From Pseudoscardovia suis (GTDB taxonomy: Bacteria > Actinomycetota > Actinomycetes > Actinomycetales > Bifidobacteriaceae), in the NCBI RefSeq assembly GCF_002797875.1, contig NZ_PGFC01000001.1, forward strand, positions 1 through 64,000: 64,000 nucleotides of DNA. Direction: 5' to 3'. Positions 17,273 through 27,055 of this stretch are shown one piece after another (the first letter of the stretch is position 1; every line of letters begins with the position of its first letter). The notes under the pieces were generated by a model, which saw only the letters and a program-made list of their open reading frames with translations, was not told the origin of the DNA and did no database searches. The position numbers and the translations under genes are program-made.

Positions 17273-17306
17273 AACGCTCCAAGTAATTATGCTTGGAGCG
17301 TTTTTT
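17273..17306 (+). terminator. Terminator after zinc-ribbon membrane protein 1
   Basis: AACGCTCCAAG pairs with CTTGGAGCGTT around TAATTATG, followed by a run of six Ts. This is a classical rho-independent terminator, so the SNF2 gene that follows has its own promoter. Confidence 0.9.
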
Positions 17307-17365
17307 CGTATTGCTGGCACGGCGGTATAGCATGTGGAAAGTAGCGATAGCGCGGGGAGGCTTGT

Positions 17366-20300
17366 GTGTCTGAGAGGGATTCTGAATACGGCGATGGCCG
17401 CGGTTGGCGACGCGGCTCGATGCACGCGAGCATGAACGCCGCTGATTCTGCTGAACGAATCGCAATACAACAGCAGATTCGTGCAGGCATCAGACCGCAG
17501 TTGTGGCAGGATTGCTTGCGCGCCCAGTCAGAATCCGACGATTACATCAGCGGCGCCAGGCTGTCGCTGTATTCCACGGACATTCGCGCCACCGGCATAG
17601 ACATTGGCGACGTAATGGATTTCGGCGGCCGTGTGGTGAGGATTCATGGTGAGGTGAATCTTGCTGCGGCGCCCCGAAGCGATAATTCCGAGCCGACGGG
17701 TGGGGCGACGGCTGGAGCCGTGCGCGCTCGCGGCAAGCGTGGTGATGATTGGAGGCCGGTGGCGCTCACCATCACCCCTTGTGCTGACGGCTCGATGGAA
17801 GTGAGCGGTGCCAGATGCGATTGCCCGGTCGGATTGCTTAACAGGTCGGGAATCTGGCTGGATTCGCAAGGCAGGCCGCATGATGTGAGCGAAGGCGGTC
17901 GTGACGATTATGCCGCTCAGAGGGCTGAACTCGGCGGCATCGGCGGCATCGGCAGCGTCGGTGATGATGGCGGTTGGCGGCGGGAATCCGAGGACGATTA
18001 TGACGATTTTGCGGATTTCGGCGATCGTGACGACATCATAGGTTACGACGATGCAGATGCGTCGGATGGGGTGAGCTTTGGTAGCAGGGGAGGCCGCATG
18101 TCGCGGTCATCGATGCCGTCCGCTGCGTCATCGCCACGCCCATCGCGGATACGCTCCGTCGGAAGTCACTCCGTCGGAAAACAACCCGAGCGCAGCGCCA
18201 ATGCCACGCAGAATTCCCATGAAATGCTGTGTGCGCATGAGGTCGCCCTGTGCGAATTGTTCATCATCGCGCCGCAGTTGTTTTCGACCGCATCACTGCG
18301 CTGGGGACTTCACACGGACGAACCGGAAGGAGCCATGCGCATGTCGCTGCCTGAGCTGTCGGCGCAACCGGCGGCAGCGAAACCCCGGTCAACAAGGGCA
18401 TCTGCCCGCCGCACATCATCGGCATTGCAAGAGGTGATGGAACGGGCGAATTCGAGAAAAACCGGCGTGCGTCGGCAAAATCGGCGGAGTGCGTTGGAAT
18501 CCTTGCGCGAATTGGAAGACAACGCTGCCGGTTCGTCGAAAGGCCGTGGACGCAGAAAGGCAACAATAGCATCATCCGCAGTCGTGCCGACCATAGGAAG
18601 CGTGCATCTGCAGCCGCATCTGGAATACGGTTCGGGCGGATGGGAGCTCTCACTGCGCATCAACTGCGGGCAGCTTTCATACGTGGTGCAGGATCTATCC
18701 AGACTCATCCGGGATTTTCGCGATTGCAAATACGATGCCTATGGCAAGAAGCTCGCATTCGTGCATGCACCGCAGCTGCTTGATGCGTATTCTCGGCGGA
18801 TTTATGCGTATCTGCTGCGTCTGGAAGACACCCGGCTCACGGTCAGCACCATGAGTTTTCGGTATTATGCGTCCGGCGATTATGCGCCAGAACTTGGCAA
18901 GAAACTGCGCATCAGTGAGCCTGAAGTGTGTGAGCTGCTTGATCTCCATGGGTCGCATGTGCAAAGCGAGGCGCCTGGCGACGAATGGTATGCGCCGGCG
19001 TTTTTGACGAACCGCAGGAGTCCGCTGGCCATTGCGCGCCTTCACGCGGCGGCGAATCTCGAGGCGATACAAGCGCAAACGGCCGGGGAGGAACGACGGA
19101 GGGGCGTGGCGCGCCGTGAAGGTGAGGCGATTGCCGATGCTGCTGCCTCTGATTCCGCTGCCTCTGATTCTGTTGCTCCTGATTCTGTCGCGCTTGATTC
19201 TGTCACTCCTAGCTCCGCCATTGCTGGTCCCGCCATCCCGAGCTCACTCATGTTCCAGTGCCACAGCGGCACGCCTTACTCGGATCCGAGCACCATGCAC
19301 AATGCTCCGATTTTCGAAGGAGACCCCGCCGTTTTTGTCACGGTTGAGGCGGAACTTCCGGGCAATCCCACTGTCATCCAGCAAACGAGCGAACCATACA
19401 GCGCCGAGGATTTCAGCACGGCGCGGGGTGTGACGTTCATGTCCGCCACGCATATCAAAGCGTTCGTACATGGTGTGCATCATTCGTATGCGGTGGTGGA
19501 ATCTCCCCAGACCAACGGCATCGTGGCGTTCTTCCGTCTCTCCCAAGGTTTCATCGGCGCTGAGTCGTCGTTGAATGCCTTGTGCGGGGACTCGGGCGAG
19601 CAGTACGTCTCGGCGTCGGACTGGGCGATGTTCGAGGATTCCGTTGTGCCGGCTCTGGAATCCGCGGGGGTGAGGCTCACCCTTCCCACAATCGAGGGAA
19701 GCGAATCAAGTCATATGATCGACCCGGACCTCGCGTTCTACCTCGACCGCGACGACAATGGCGTCACTTGTGAGCTCGTCGCCGGATATCCCGGCACATC
19801 CGTGCAGCTCATTCCCGGGCAGGGCGTGGTCCATGCGCGGATGAGCCAGCAGAGGGCCATGACGAAGTTGTTCCGGAACACTACGGAAGAGGGCATCGGC
19901 ATCGACATGGTGCGCCAGCTTTTCCCTGCGGTCAGTGACCAGGGGCTGGCGTTGATCGAAGACGATGATGCCGACGCCATCATGTTCCTCATGCATCATG
20001 GCCTCAATGCGCTGCGCCAGGCGGGCACCGTGTATGCGACGGATGCATTCAATGCGATCAAGCCCCGTGCGATTAAACACTTGCGTTTCGGCGTGTCCAT
20101 GAAGTCCCACTTGCTGGAGGTCTCGCCGATGGCTGATGAGATTTCCGCAAGCGAGGTCGCTGCACTGCTTGCCAGCTACCGCAGGCGCCGCCGCTACCAC
20201 CGCTTGAGCAATGGAGAATTCATCGACCTTGAAGATTCCCATACGAGCGACGAGCTCATGAAATTCGGCGACGCCGCCGAGGCCTTGGGGCTGACGGATG

Positions 20301-22084
20301 ATGACATCGCCAACGGTGGCGCGCAACTGCCGGCCTCCCGTGCGTTCGTGGCGCAGGCGCTGGACGATGACGAGGTGGTCGAAGACGAGTCGTTCCGCGA
20401 CTATGTGCACGACATGGAGGTCATAGACCCTGAGCGCTACAGCGCGCCGGCAAGCCTGAATGCGACGATGCGCCCCTATCAACTGGATGGATTCCGGTGG
20501 CTTTCGACACTGTATGACAAGGGCTTCGGCGGCATTCTTGCCGATGAGATGGGCTTGGGCAAAACAGTGCAGACCATTGCGCTTCTTCTCGCGCGGCGCC
20601 ATGACGGTACGGCGCTTGTCGTGTGCCCGGCGTCCTTGGTGTATAACTGGGCGTCCGAATGCGCGAAGTTCGCGCCTGATCTTCGCGTGGAGGTCGCCGC
20701 CGGCAACAAGGCCCAGCGTCGGGCGGTTGTGCGCAAAGTGGCGAGGGTGTCGGAAGGCAGTGTGACGCCAGGGGCGGATGGCAACGCAGAAAACGCCGTG
20801 GCTGGCGATGATGTAACGCAGTCCGCGCAACCTGTGGAATCTGTGCAATCCACGCAATCGGACGACGCGCCGCAGCGGCCGGAACTGATCATCACGTCCT
20901 ACGACCTGCTGCGTCGCGACATCGATGATTACAAGGATGCGATGTTTTCCACTGTCGTGCTTGACGAGGCGCAATACATCAAGAATCCGCAAGCACAGAT
21001 GACGCACGCGGCCAAGAGCCTCAATGCGCAGCATCGTTTTGCGCTTACCGGCACGCCCATCGAAAACAAGCTGAGCGAACTGTGGAGCATTTTCGACTTT
21101 CTGATGCCTGGCTTGTTGCGCAACTACCATTGGTTCCGCTCCTATTTCGAAGGGCCGATTGTGCGGGCCATCGAGGATGGTCGCACGGATGTGCCCGCGG
21201 CGCTGCGGCTGCGTGCCATCACGCAGGTGTTTATCAAACGACGCTTGAAGTCTCAGGTGCTGCATGATCTGCCGGAACGGTTGGAAACGACGGTCAAAGT
21301 GCAGCTTGAAGGCGCGCAACGCAAGTTTTATGCAGCGCAGGAGCATCGCTTGCGCGCAATGCTTGACGGCGACCCTGATGAATCGCTGTCGAGCATGACG
21401 CTGCCTGTGCTCGCTGAACTGACGCGTCTGCGTGAAATCTGCTGTGATCCGCGCCTTGTCTATAACAATGCAACGGCATCATCGGCCAAACTCGACGCCA
21501 TTGTGGACATCGTGAGCACCGCCATCGATTCGGGCAGGCGGGTGCTCGTGTTTTCGCAATTCACCATGTTCCTTGACATCATTAGCAGGAGCTTGGATAA
21601 AGCAGGCATAGACAACGTGCAGTTCGTGGGCTCCACCCCGAAGAAACGTCGCATCGAACTCGCCAATGATTTCAATGCCGGGGTAGGGGCTCCCGTCATG
21701 CTTATCTCTCTGAAAGCGGGCAATACGGGGCTCAACCTCGTTGGTGCCTCCGTGGTGGTGCACGCAGACCCATGGTGGAATGCTGCGGCGCAGGATCAGG
21801 CGACCGGCAGGGCGCATCGCATCGGCCAGACGCATGACGTGGATGTCTACCAGATCATTGCCGCTGACACGGTGGAAGAGCGCGTGCATGACCTGCAGGA
21901 AAGCAAGAGCCGCCTCGCCCATGCGTTCACGACGGTGGATCGCAGTGCCGGCGCGATGAGCGATGCAGATGCAAAAATCGCTGACGCCGCTCTGTTCGAC
22001 GGTTTCGACGGAGATGGGGATGCTTCTGCGCCACCCTCAATTGGTCGCATGACGCGTGGCGATATCCTGCGGTTGCTGTCATGA
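17366..22084 (+). CDS. SWIM-domain SNF2-family ATPase
   Basis: A 1572-residue DNA-dependent ATPase of the bacterial SWI2/SNF2 (HepA/RapA-like) group, expected to act on DNA-protein or transcription complexes. The N-terminal third holds a SWIM zinc finger split in two: CDC at residues 151-153 and CAH at 289-291, separated by a Gly, Asp and Ser-rich insert of 135 residues. The C-terminal 550 residues carry the motor: LADEMGLGKT near 1058-1067, LDEAQYIKN with the DEAQ box at 1200, LTGTPIENKLSELW, VFSQFTMFLD, and AGNTGLNL with GRAHRIGQ at about 1480. An Ala/Asp/Ser repeat (DSAASDSVAPDSVALD) interrupts the middle region near 590. The GTG at 17366 follows GGGGAGG. Paralogous zinc-ribbon membrane genes lie on both sides and a second SWIM gene is downstream. 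Confidence 0.93.
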   Translation: MSERDSEYGDGRGWRRGSMHASMNAADSAERIAIQQQIRAGIRPQLWQDCLRAQSESDDYISGARLSLYSTDIRATGIDIGDVMDFGGRVVRIHGEVNLAAAPRSDNSEPTGGATAGAVRARGKRGDDWRPVALTITPCADGSMEVSGARCDCPVGLLNRSGIWLDSQGRPHDVSEGGRDDYAAQRAELGGIGGIGSVGDDGGWRRESEDDYDDFADFGDRDDIIGYDDADASDGVSFGSRGGRMSRSSMPSAASSPRPSRIRSVGSHSVGKQPERSANATQNSHEMLCAHEVALCELFIIAPQLFSTASLRWGLHTDEPEGAMRMSLPELSAQPAAAKPRSTRASARRTSSALQEVMERANSRKTGVRRQNRRSALESLRELEDNAAGSSKGRGRRKATIASSAVVPTIGSVHLQPHLEYGSGGWELSLRINCGQLSYVVQDLSRLIRDFRDCKYDAYGKKLAFVHAPQLLDAYSRRIYAYLLRLEDTRLTVSTMSFRYYASGDYAPELGKKLRISEPEVCELLDLHGSHVQSEAPGDEWYAPAFLTNRRSPLAIARLHAAANLEAIQAQTAGEERRRGVARREGEAIADAAASDSAASDSVAPDSVALDSVTPSSAIAGPAIPSSLMFQCHSGTPYSDPSTMHNAPIFEGDPAVFVTVEAELPGNPTVIQQTSEPYSAEDFSTARGVTFMSATHIKAFVHGVHHSYAVVESPQTNGIVAFFRLSQGFIGAESSLNALCGDSGEQYVSASDWAMFEDSVVPALESAGVRLTLPTIEGSESSHMIDPDLAFYLDRDDNGVTCELVAGYPGTSVQLIPGQGVVHARMSQQRAMTKLFRNTTEEGIGIDMVRQLFPAVSDQGLALIEDDDADAIMFLMHHGLNALRQAGTVYATDAFNAIKPRAIKHLRFGVSMKSHLLEVSPMADEISASEVAALLASYRRRRRYHRLSNGEFIDLEDSHTSDELMKFGDAAEALGLTDDDIANGGAQLPASRAFVAQALDDDEVVEDESFRDYVHDMEVIDPERYSAPASLNATMRPYQLDGFRWLSTLYDKGFGGILADEMGLGKTVQTIALLLARRHDGTALVVCPASLVYNWASECAKFAPDLRVEVAAGNKAQRRAVVRKVARVSEGSVTPGADGNAENAVAGDDVTQSAQPVESVQSTQSDDAPQRPELIITSYDLLRRDIDDYKDAMFSTVVLDEAQYIKNPQAQMTHAAKSLNAQHRFALTGTPIENKLSELWSIFDFLMPGLLRNYHWFRSYFEGPIVRAIEDGRTDVPAALRLRAITQVFIKRRLKSQVLHDLPERLETTVKVQLEGAQRKFYAAQEHRLRAMLDGDPDESLSSMTLPVLAELTRLREICCDPRLVYNNATASSAKLDAIVDIVSTAIDSGRRVLVFSQFTMFLDIISRSLDKAGIDNVQFVGSTPKKRRIELANDFNAGVGAPVMLISLKAGNTGLNLVGASVVVHADPWWNAAAQDQATGRAHRIGQTHDVDVYQIIAADTVEERVHDLQESKSRLAHAFTTVDRSAGAMSDADAKIADAALFDGFDGDGDASAPPSIGRMTRGDILRLLS

Positions 22085-22250
22085 CGGCCGTCTGCGGTTT
22101 TCTCCGCTTGCGGTGTATTGCCTGCGATGCAATCCGCTTAGGGTACGATGGTATGACAATGCGCGTGGTGAATGTGCATGGTGAATGTGCACGTTCAATG
22201 TGCACGGCGCCGTCGCAATGCGCCGGTGACATGGAGTGAGAGGGGAATAT

Positions 22251-24812
22251 ATGCAATGCTCGGTATGTGGCGCGATGGTGCCAGAAGGGCAGCTGTATTG
22301 CGCGGTATGCGGGGCGCCCATACAGCCGCAGCTGCAACAGCCGCAACAGCCGCAACAGACGCAGGGACCCCAGCAGCCACAGCAGTTCCAGCAAGTGCCG
22401 CAGTGGAGTCAGCAGTTCTCGCAGCCACCGCAACAGTCACCACAGCAACCGCAGCAGGCGCAATTCACGCAACTGGCGCCGCAGCAGCCGCAGTTTCGCA
22501 TGACGCTGCATTCGGAATCCGCTGGACGTGGCGCTCGCCATGGCTGGGGAGACCTGAACCGTGCGGCGATTTTTGCTGCGCTGCTCGCAGTGGCTGCGGC
22601 GATTGCATTCACTCTCGTGACGCTTCTGCTGGAGCTGGTGCCTTTCAGCTCATTGGCATCCGCAATGCAGAGCGCCGGCATGGGCTCTGGCGGATTGGGG
22701 TCAGGTGGACTGGGCACAGGCGGATTGGATGATTCCTCAGGGCTTTCAGGCATGATCCAAAACGTCATTGACAGCTTGAAACCGGGCATGTTCACGATGT
22801 TTGCGCTCGCCTTGGGGCTAGGCATCGGCGGAAGCGTTCACTGCGACTTGACGATGGACGTCGGCAGCAGTATGCAGATGTTTCTTTCTGACTCGGGAGA
22901 CAGCTCGACGGTGTCGTATGAAGCGACGCTTCGCGGCGGAATAGGCATCGCAGGAGTGGCGATGTTGCTGGGGGCAGCGTTCGGAGCCTACATCATCGCC
23001 AAGTCCGGTGCCTTGCGTCGCGTCAAAAGGTCCGCTCTCTATGGCGGTATCCAAACGGCTATCTGGGCGTCGGCAATCATCTCGGTGCTGCTGGCTGTAG
23101 GCAGGCATAATGAATCCGCGAGTTTTCTTGTGATCACTTTCATGTCGCATTATTCCGCGTTCACGTACATCACCGTCTTCATGGCGTGGATTCTGCCCGG
23201 CGTGGGTGCGGCGATTGGCATCAGTCTGGGCAACCGTGCTTCTGGAGCGCCAAGCGTGTTCCACGCCGCTTGGCGTTGGATGCACCGGCAGTCGGGTTAT
23301 GTGCGCACTGTGGTGGAAACGCTTGTGTTTGGTTCCGGGCTGTTTGCCGTGGCGGCGTTCGTGTATTCGCTGCTGCTGTGCTATTCGATGAGCGATTATG
23401 CCGGGGCAAACATGGATGCTTCGAACCCGGCGGCGCAGTGGCTTGCCTCGAACCCTGTGAAGATGTGGGTGGGCATGATTCCGCTGCTGCCAGAATTGGC
23501 ATTGTATCTGTTCATGTTGTGCTGCTTCGGCACGTACAAGTTGCATCCGCTGGGTCAATCCGACGTAGGCGATGGCAGCCAGCCGGCGAATGGGGAATTG
23601 CATGACCTGTTCACCGGTGCGTGGCTGGGGTCATTCCCCACGATGAGCTGTGCGTGGTTCAAATGGGTGGTGTTCGCAGCTTTCGTGCTATTGACGCTGT
23701 ATTTGGCGCTGCGAGCCGGCAAACGGTATCGCGCCGATGTGCAATCCGGCGAATGGTCTCACGTGTGGAAGGCTCCGGTTGCGATGTTGCTCATAGCGGC
23801 CGCGCTGCAGTTCGGCTTCATGGTTCTTTCGCTGCGGTTGCATATATCGGGCACGGGTGGTGATGGCTTCTTCTTGGATGCCGAGGCGGGCAATTCTGCC
23901 AATATGGGGGGCGCGATCGCACCTATGCCATGGTGCTTCCTGCTGTCGGGCGTATGGATGCTGCTCGTGGAGGCGCTGGCGCGAGTGGTTGGCGTCAAGC
24001 TGGCGCAACGCGTGCCTGTCGGTGATGGCGGGTGCATCTACCCGGAGGCTCCCGGCACACCTTTTGCTGGTCTGCCGCGTGCGCACGAACCCGCGGATCT
24101 GCCCGAGGGTTTTGATGCGCAGCATGTGGATGAATCGTGGTACGAGACTACGCTCGCTTACTCCCCGCGTGTTGATTTGGCGGGCGGGATGGTTCCTACC
24201 GCCGTTGCAGTCCCGTATCCGGCCCCGTCGTATTCTCAGCCAGATTCCCAGCCGGGCTATCAGCCGCAAGGGTACTACCAGTCGCAACAGGGGTACCAGC
24301 CGCAGGGGTATCAGGCAGCGGAGTATCAGCCGCAAGGCTACCAGCCGCAGGGGTATCCATCACAGGGGCATCCGCAGGGGTATCAGCCGCAGGGATATCA
24401 GGCGCCGGTATACCAGTCGGCGGAATACCAGCCGCAGGGAAACCAAGATGGCTATCAGCCGCAGGGATACCAATCCCAGGACTATCAGGCACCGGGATAC
24501 CAGCCGCAGGGAAACCAAGCGCAGGGGTACCAAGAGGGGTATCAGCCGCAGGGATACCAGTCGCAGGAATATCAGCCAGCCTCCTACATTGCGGATGAGT
24601 CCACCCTCGACCCTTACGCATACACTCCTGATGATCCCGCAACGCCTGCCGCTGACGGATCGCCTGCGGCGGGGGATCAATACTCGGGTTATGGGCAGCA
24701 GACGACGGCCGACTGGCAAGATCCCACTGCATCCCAGAATCCAACGCCAGCGCCCCAATCGCATGAATCCGCCTATTCCCATCAGTATGAGCACAAGAAT
24801 GGCGATCGCTGA
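22251..24812 (+). CDS. Zinc-ribbon, Q-rich, multi-span membrane protein with YQPQGYQ tail (paralogue 2)
   Basis: An 853-residue protein of unknown function. It begins with the zinc ribbon MQCSVCGAMVPEGQLYCAVC, then a linker of QPQQPQQ repeats (about 30-85), then about eight to nine membrane spans to residue 600. A tail rich in Tyr, Gln, Pro and Gly follows, with about 15 variants of YQPQGYQ at residues about 660-780 (24237-24590). Such repeats resemble low-complexity, self-associating tails. The ATG at 22251 is preceded by GAGAGGGG. A Gly-rich GSGGLGSGGLGTGGLDD loop lies between the first two hydrophobic blocks. It is paralogous to the gene at 15189 and lies 166 bp after the SNF2 gene. The repeat DNA is a likely site of length variation between strains. 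Confidence 0.9.
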   Translation: MQCSVCGAMVPEGQLYCAVCGAPIQPQLQQPQQPQQTQGPQQPQQFQQVPQWSQQFSQPPQQSPQQPQQAQFTQLAPQQPQFRMTLHSESAGRGARHGWGDLNRAAIFAALLAVAAAIAFTLVTLLLELVPFSSLASAMQSAGMGSGGLGSGGLGTGGLDDSSGLSGMIQNVIDSLKPGMFTMFALALGLGIGGSVHCDLTMDVGSSMQMFLSDSGDSSTVSYEATLRGGIGIAGVAMLLGAAFGAYIIAKSGALRRVKRSALYGGIQTAIWASAIISVLLAVGRHNESASFLVITFMSHYSAFTYITVFMAWILPGVGAAIGISLGNRASGAPSVFHAAWRWMHRQSGYVRTVVETLVFGSGLFAVAAFVYSLLLCYSMSDYAGANMDASNPAAQWLASNPVKMWVGMIPLLPELALYLFMLCCFGTYKLHPLGQSDVGDGSQPANGELHDLFTGAWLGSFPTMSCAWFKWVVFAAFVLLTLYLALRAGKRYRADVQSGEWSHVWKAPVAMLLIAAALQFGFMVLSLRLHISGTGGDGFFLDAEAGNSANMGGAIAPMPWCFLLSGVWMLLVEALARVVGVKLAQRVPVGDGGCIYPEAPGTPFAGLPRAHEPADLPEGFDAQHVDESWYETTLAYSPRVDLAGGMVPTAVAVPYPAPSYSQPDSQPGYQPQGYYQSQQGYQPQGYQAAEYQPQGYQPQGYPSQGHPQGYQPQGYQAPVYQSAEYQPQGNQDGYQPQGYQSQDYQAPGYQPQGNQAQGYQEGYQPQGYQSQEYQPASYIADESTLDPYAYTPDDPATPAADGSPAAGDQYSGYGQQTTADWQDPTASQNPTPAPQSHESAYSHQYEHKNGDR
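24237..24590 (+). repeat. In-frame repeats coding for the YQPQGYQ tail
   Basis: Short units such as TATCAGCCGCAGGGATACCA recur with 15-, 24- and 30-base steps inside the 3' end of the second zinc-ribbon gene. All steps are multiples of three, so slippage would change protein length without a frameshift. Confidence 0.85.
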
Positions 24813-24836
24813 CAACGCCATGGGGAGGCGATGAAC

Positions 24837-24883
24837 AATAGACCTATGCACTCGCATGTAAACGCATAGTGCATAGGTCTATT
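24837..24883. terminator. Bidirectional terminator between convergent genes
   Basis: AATAGACCTATGCACT (24837-24852) is a perfect 16-base inverted repeat of AGTGCATAGGTCTATT (24868-24883). It lies between the plus-strand zinc-ribbon gene and the minus-strand SWIM gene. Just after it, CATATGGGCATATG repeats occur at 24886-24912. Confidence 0.75.
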
Positions 24884-24965
24884 CATATGGGCATATGTCA
24901 TATGGGCATATGGCAGCCGTGATTCCAAGCCGACACTGGTTTGGAATCACAGCAGGCGGAGTGGG

Positions 24966-26882
24966 TCACTCGGCCGGGTGAGCGTCGGGGCGCAAAATCG
25001 CATCCACTGCAGCTGCGGCAGCGTCTGCGGCATCGAGCACATCGTATTCCTTCGAATCAATGAGCTCAGTGGGCTTCTCGCCGCGTGCCTTCTGCGCAGC
25101 CTGCAGCCTGTCGGAGATCTTGCGGGCCTCGTCCGGGGACTTGTCAGCCACGATGTCGAGCATCTCCTTGGAAACAGCACCCGTCACGCGAATGTAATCG
25201 AGCGCCGCATCGGCATCGCGATTTTGGATGATAAGCAGCTCGTATGCCGGGTTGCGCAAGGCGACCGGCGGCACGGGATTCTTGCCTTGCTTGCGCAGCT
25301 GTTCGTTCACATCCGCAAGCATCGCCCGGCGCTGCACCAGCTGGCGGCCGCACTTGGTCATCAGCTCCGTGTTCTTCGCCGGCCAGGCAGCCTGCCCCAC
25401 GAGGCGTGCCATGCGCGGCACATACAGGATGCCGATCTTCACCGTGGCATTGAGGATGTTATTGGTATACAGCTCCTCGAGGCCTTCCTTGTCGAGCGCC
25501 GCCTGCATCACGGCTTCGGTGACGCCCAGCCAGCCGCTGACGCCCAGCTCGCTACGAGGATTGATGTCGAGCGTCATGAGCAGCGCTTCGTTCGCCGTGC
25601 GGGCGGAATCCACGGTCGCTTGGTTCGCCTTATTCACCGAACGCACGATCTGCACCGCCGCGTCATTGTCGCCGCGCAGCACGTCGCTCGCCAGCTTCAA
25701 AGTCTGAGCGGTCACGTCGTCGCCCAATTCCTTGCGTGCCTCAGCGAGCGCTATGGAGTCTCCGGCGAGTGCCGCCACGTCATGGCGCAGCGCGATCAGG
25801 CGATGGCGGGACCAGCCGATGTCGAAGCCGCGGTTTTCGCACGCCGTCACGCTGGTGTCGGTGCCTAGGGCTTTGTCAGCGGTTTCCATGGCCTCGTACG
25901 CCCACATGCTCGTGTCATCCCAGCGGGCGAACGGCAGGGCGCAGCTGAAGACGGGGATGCCGCCGGAGAAGATGTGCATCACCATGTCGTCGGTGCCGGC
26001 TTTCATCAGCTCGTTCAGCGCGTTGCCGCTCACGTCGGGCGCTGCTTCTTCGCTCATCCACGTGAAGTAGCGGGTGACGGGCAGCATGAGCGCGTGCGCG
26101 TGGGAGCGGGCGATGCCGTCCTTGTCGTTGAAGACGTGCACGATTTGCGCCAGTGTGCGAATGCACAGGCAGATGTTGGCAGTGGCTTTCTCCCAATCCG
26201 TGGATTTGATGGCGTTTTCCAGCACGGTGTGCACGCCATTGAACACCGCCGAGCCTCGTGCGATCGGCGTGTTTTCAAGTTCCTTCGCGCGGTCTTCGGC
26301 GCTTTGGCCGGGCTTGGGCGCGGTGAAATCCGTCAGCGAGCGGTGAATGATGTCCGTGGCTTCGTCGATGGAGTACAGGTGGGTGAAATCATTGGGTGTT
26401 GAATCAGCCGGCATGTCTTGCCAACGCGAGGTCCAGATGAAGGTGAATGATTCGGGACCCAGGCCGCCGACGAAGCTCATGTCGTGCTTGGCGACGATGG
26501 CGGCGAGCAGCGCGTCGTACATTTCGTGAGGGATGTCTGCCATGTCCGTGGTGGAGCGGGCGATTGCACGGTCCACTGCATCCTGGTTCAGGTGCGCGGG
26601 GGACTTGCCGTCGCGCAGCTCCAGCATGGCTGCGGCGGCATGGCGGCATGGCTGCGGTGCACTGCATGTGCAGGTGGTGGAGGGCTGTGCGTCGGCGATG
26701 GTGAGGGTGACGGTGAAATTCGCGCTTCCCACATGCACCGTGGCGCTGGCTTCGGCGTTGCTATCGGTTGTTTCGTTGATGGACACGAGGCCGCGGCGCC
26801 AGTAATCGCGTGCCCGTTGCATGACGGATGAGGCAATCGTCTCGTCAAAGTGCGAAAGAGAAGCTTGCAATCCTTCGGGCAT
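24966..26882 (-). CDS. SWIM zinc-finger protein of unknown function
   Basis: A 638-residue cytoplasmic protein with a compact SWIM zinc finger near the N-terminus: C71-T-C73, four residues and a Pro, then C79-R-H81. SWIM fingers bind DNA or protein and often accompany SNF2 ATPases. The remaining 550 residues are mostly helical with no motif I recognise, and end in an Ala/Asp-rich helix. The ATG at 26882 is chosen for its ribosome site GGAAGGAT; the frame remains open to 26993 but that part is poor. It is transcribed towards the zinc-ribbon/SNF2 genes and ends at a shared terminator hairpin. Its neighbourhood suggests a functional link with the split-SWIM SNF2 protein, but this is inference from position and domain type only. 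Confidence 0.85.
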   Translation of the reverse strand: MPEGLQASLSHFDETIASSVMQRARDYWRRGLVSINETTDSNAEASATVHVGSANFTVTLTIADAQPSTTCTCSAPQPCRHAAAAMLELRDGKSPAHLNQDAVDRAIARSTTDMADIPHEMYDALLAAIVAKHDMSFVGGLGPESFTFIWTSRWQDMPADSTPNDFTHLYSIDEATDIIHRSLTDFTAPKPGQSAEDRAKELENTPIARGSAVFNGVHTVLENAIKSTDWEKATANICLCIRTLAQIVHVFNDKDGIARSHAHALMLPVTRYFTWMSEEAAPDVSGNALNELMKAGTDDMVMHIFSGGIPVFSCALPFARWDDTSMWAYEAMETADKALGTDTSVTACENRGFDIGWSRHRLIALRHDVAALAGDSIALAEARKELGDDVTAQTLKLASDVLRGDNDAAVQIVRSVNKANQATVDSARTANEALLMTLDINPRSELGVSGWLGVTEAVMQAALDKEGLEELYTNNILNATVKIGILYVPRMARLVGQAAWPAKNTELMTKCGRQLVQRRAMLADVNEQLRKQGKNPVPPVALRNPAYELLIIQNRDADAALDYIRVTGAVSKEMLDIVADKSPDEARKISDRLQAAQKARGEKPTELIDSKEYDVLDAADAAAAAVDAILRPDAHPAE

Positions 26883-27055
26883 TATTATCCTTCCGTTGTT
26901 GTGGATGCATGTTGTGGATGCACGATCGCGTGATACGCGATTCCTTCTGAGCGTTGTGCTGCATTCCACTCTATCGTGAATTCGCTGATCCATGAGGCGG
27001 CGCGTGGCATGATGGTAGGTGGACTCAATGAGGATTGCGAGGGACAGGAAGCGAT

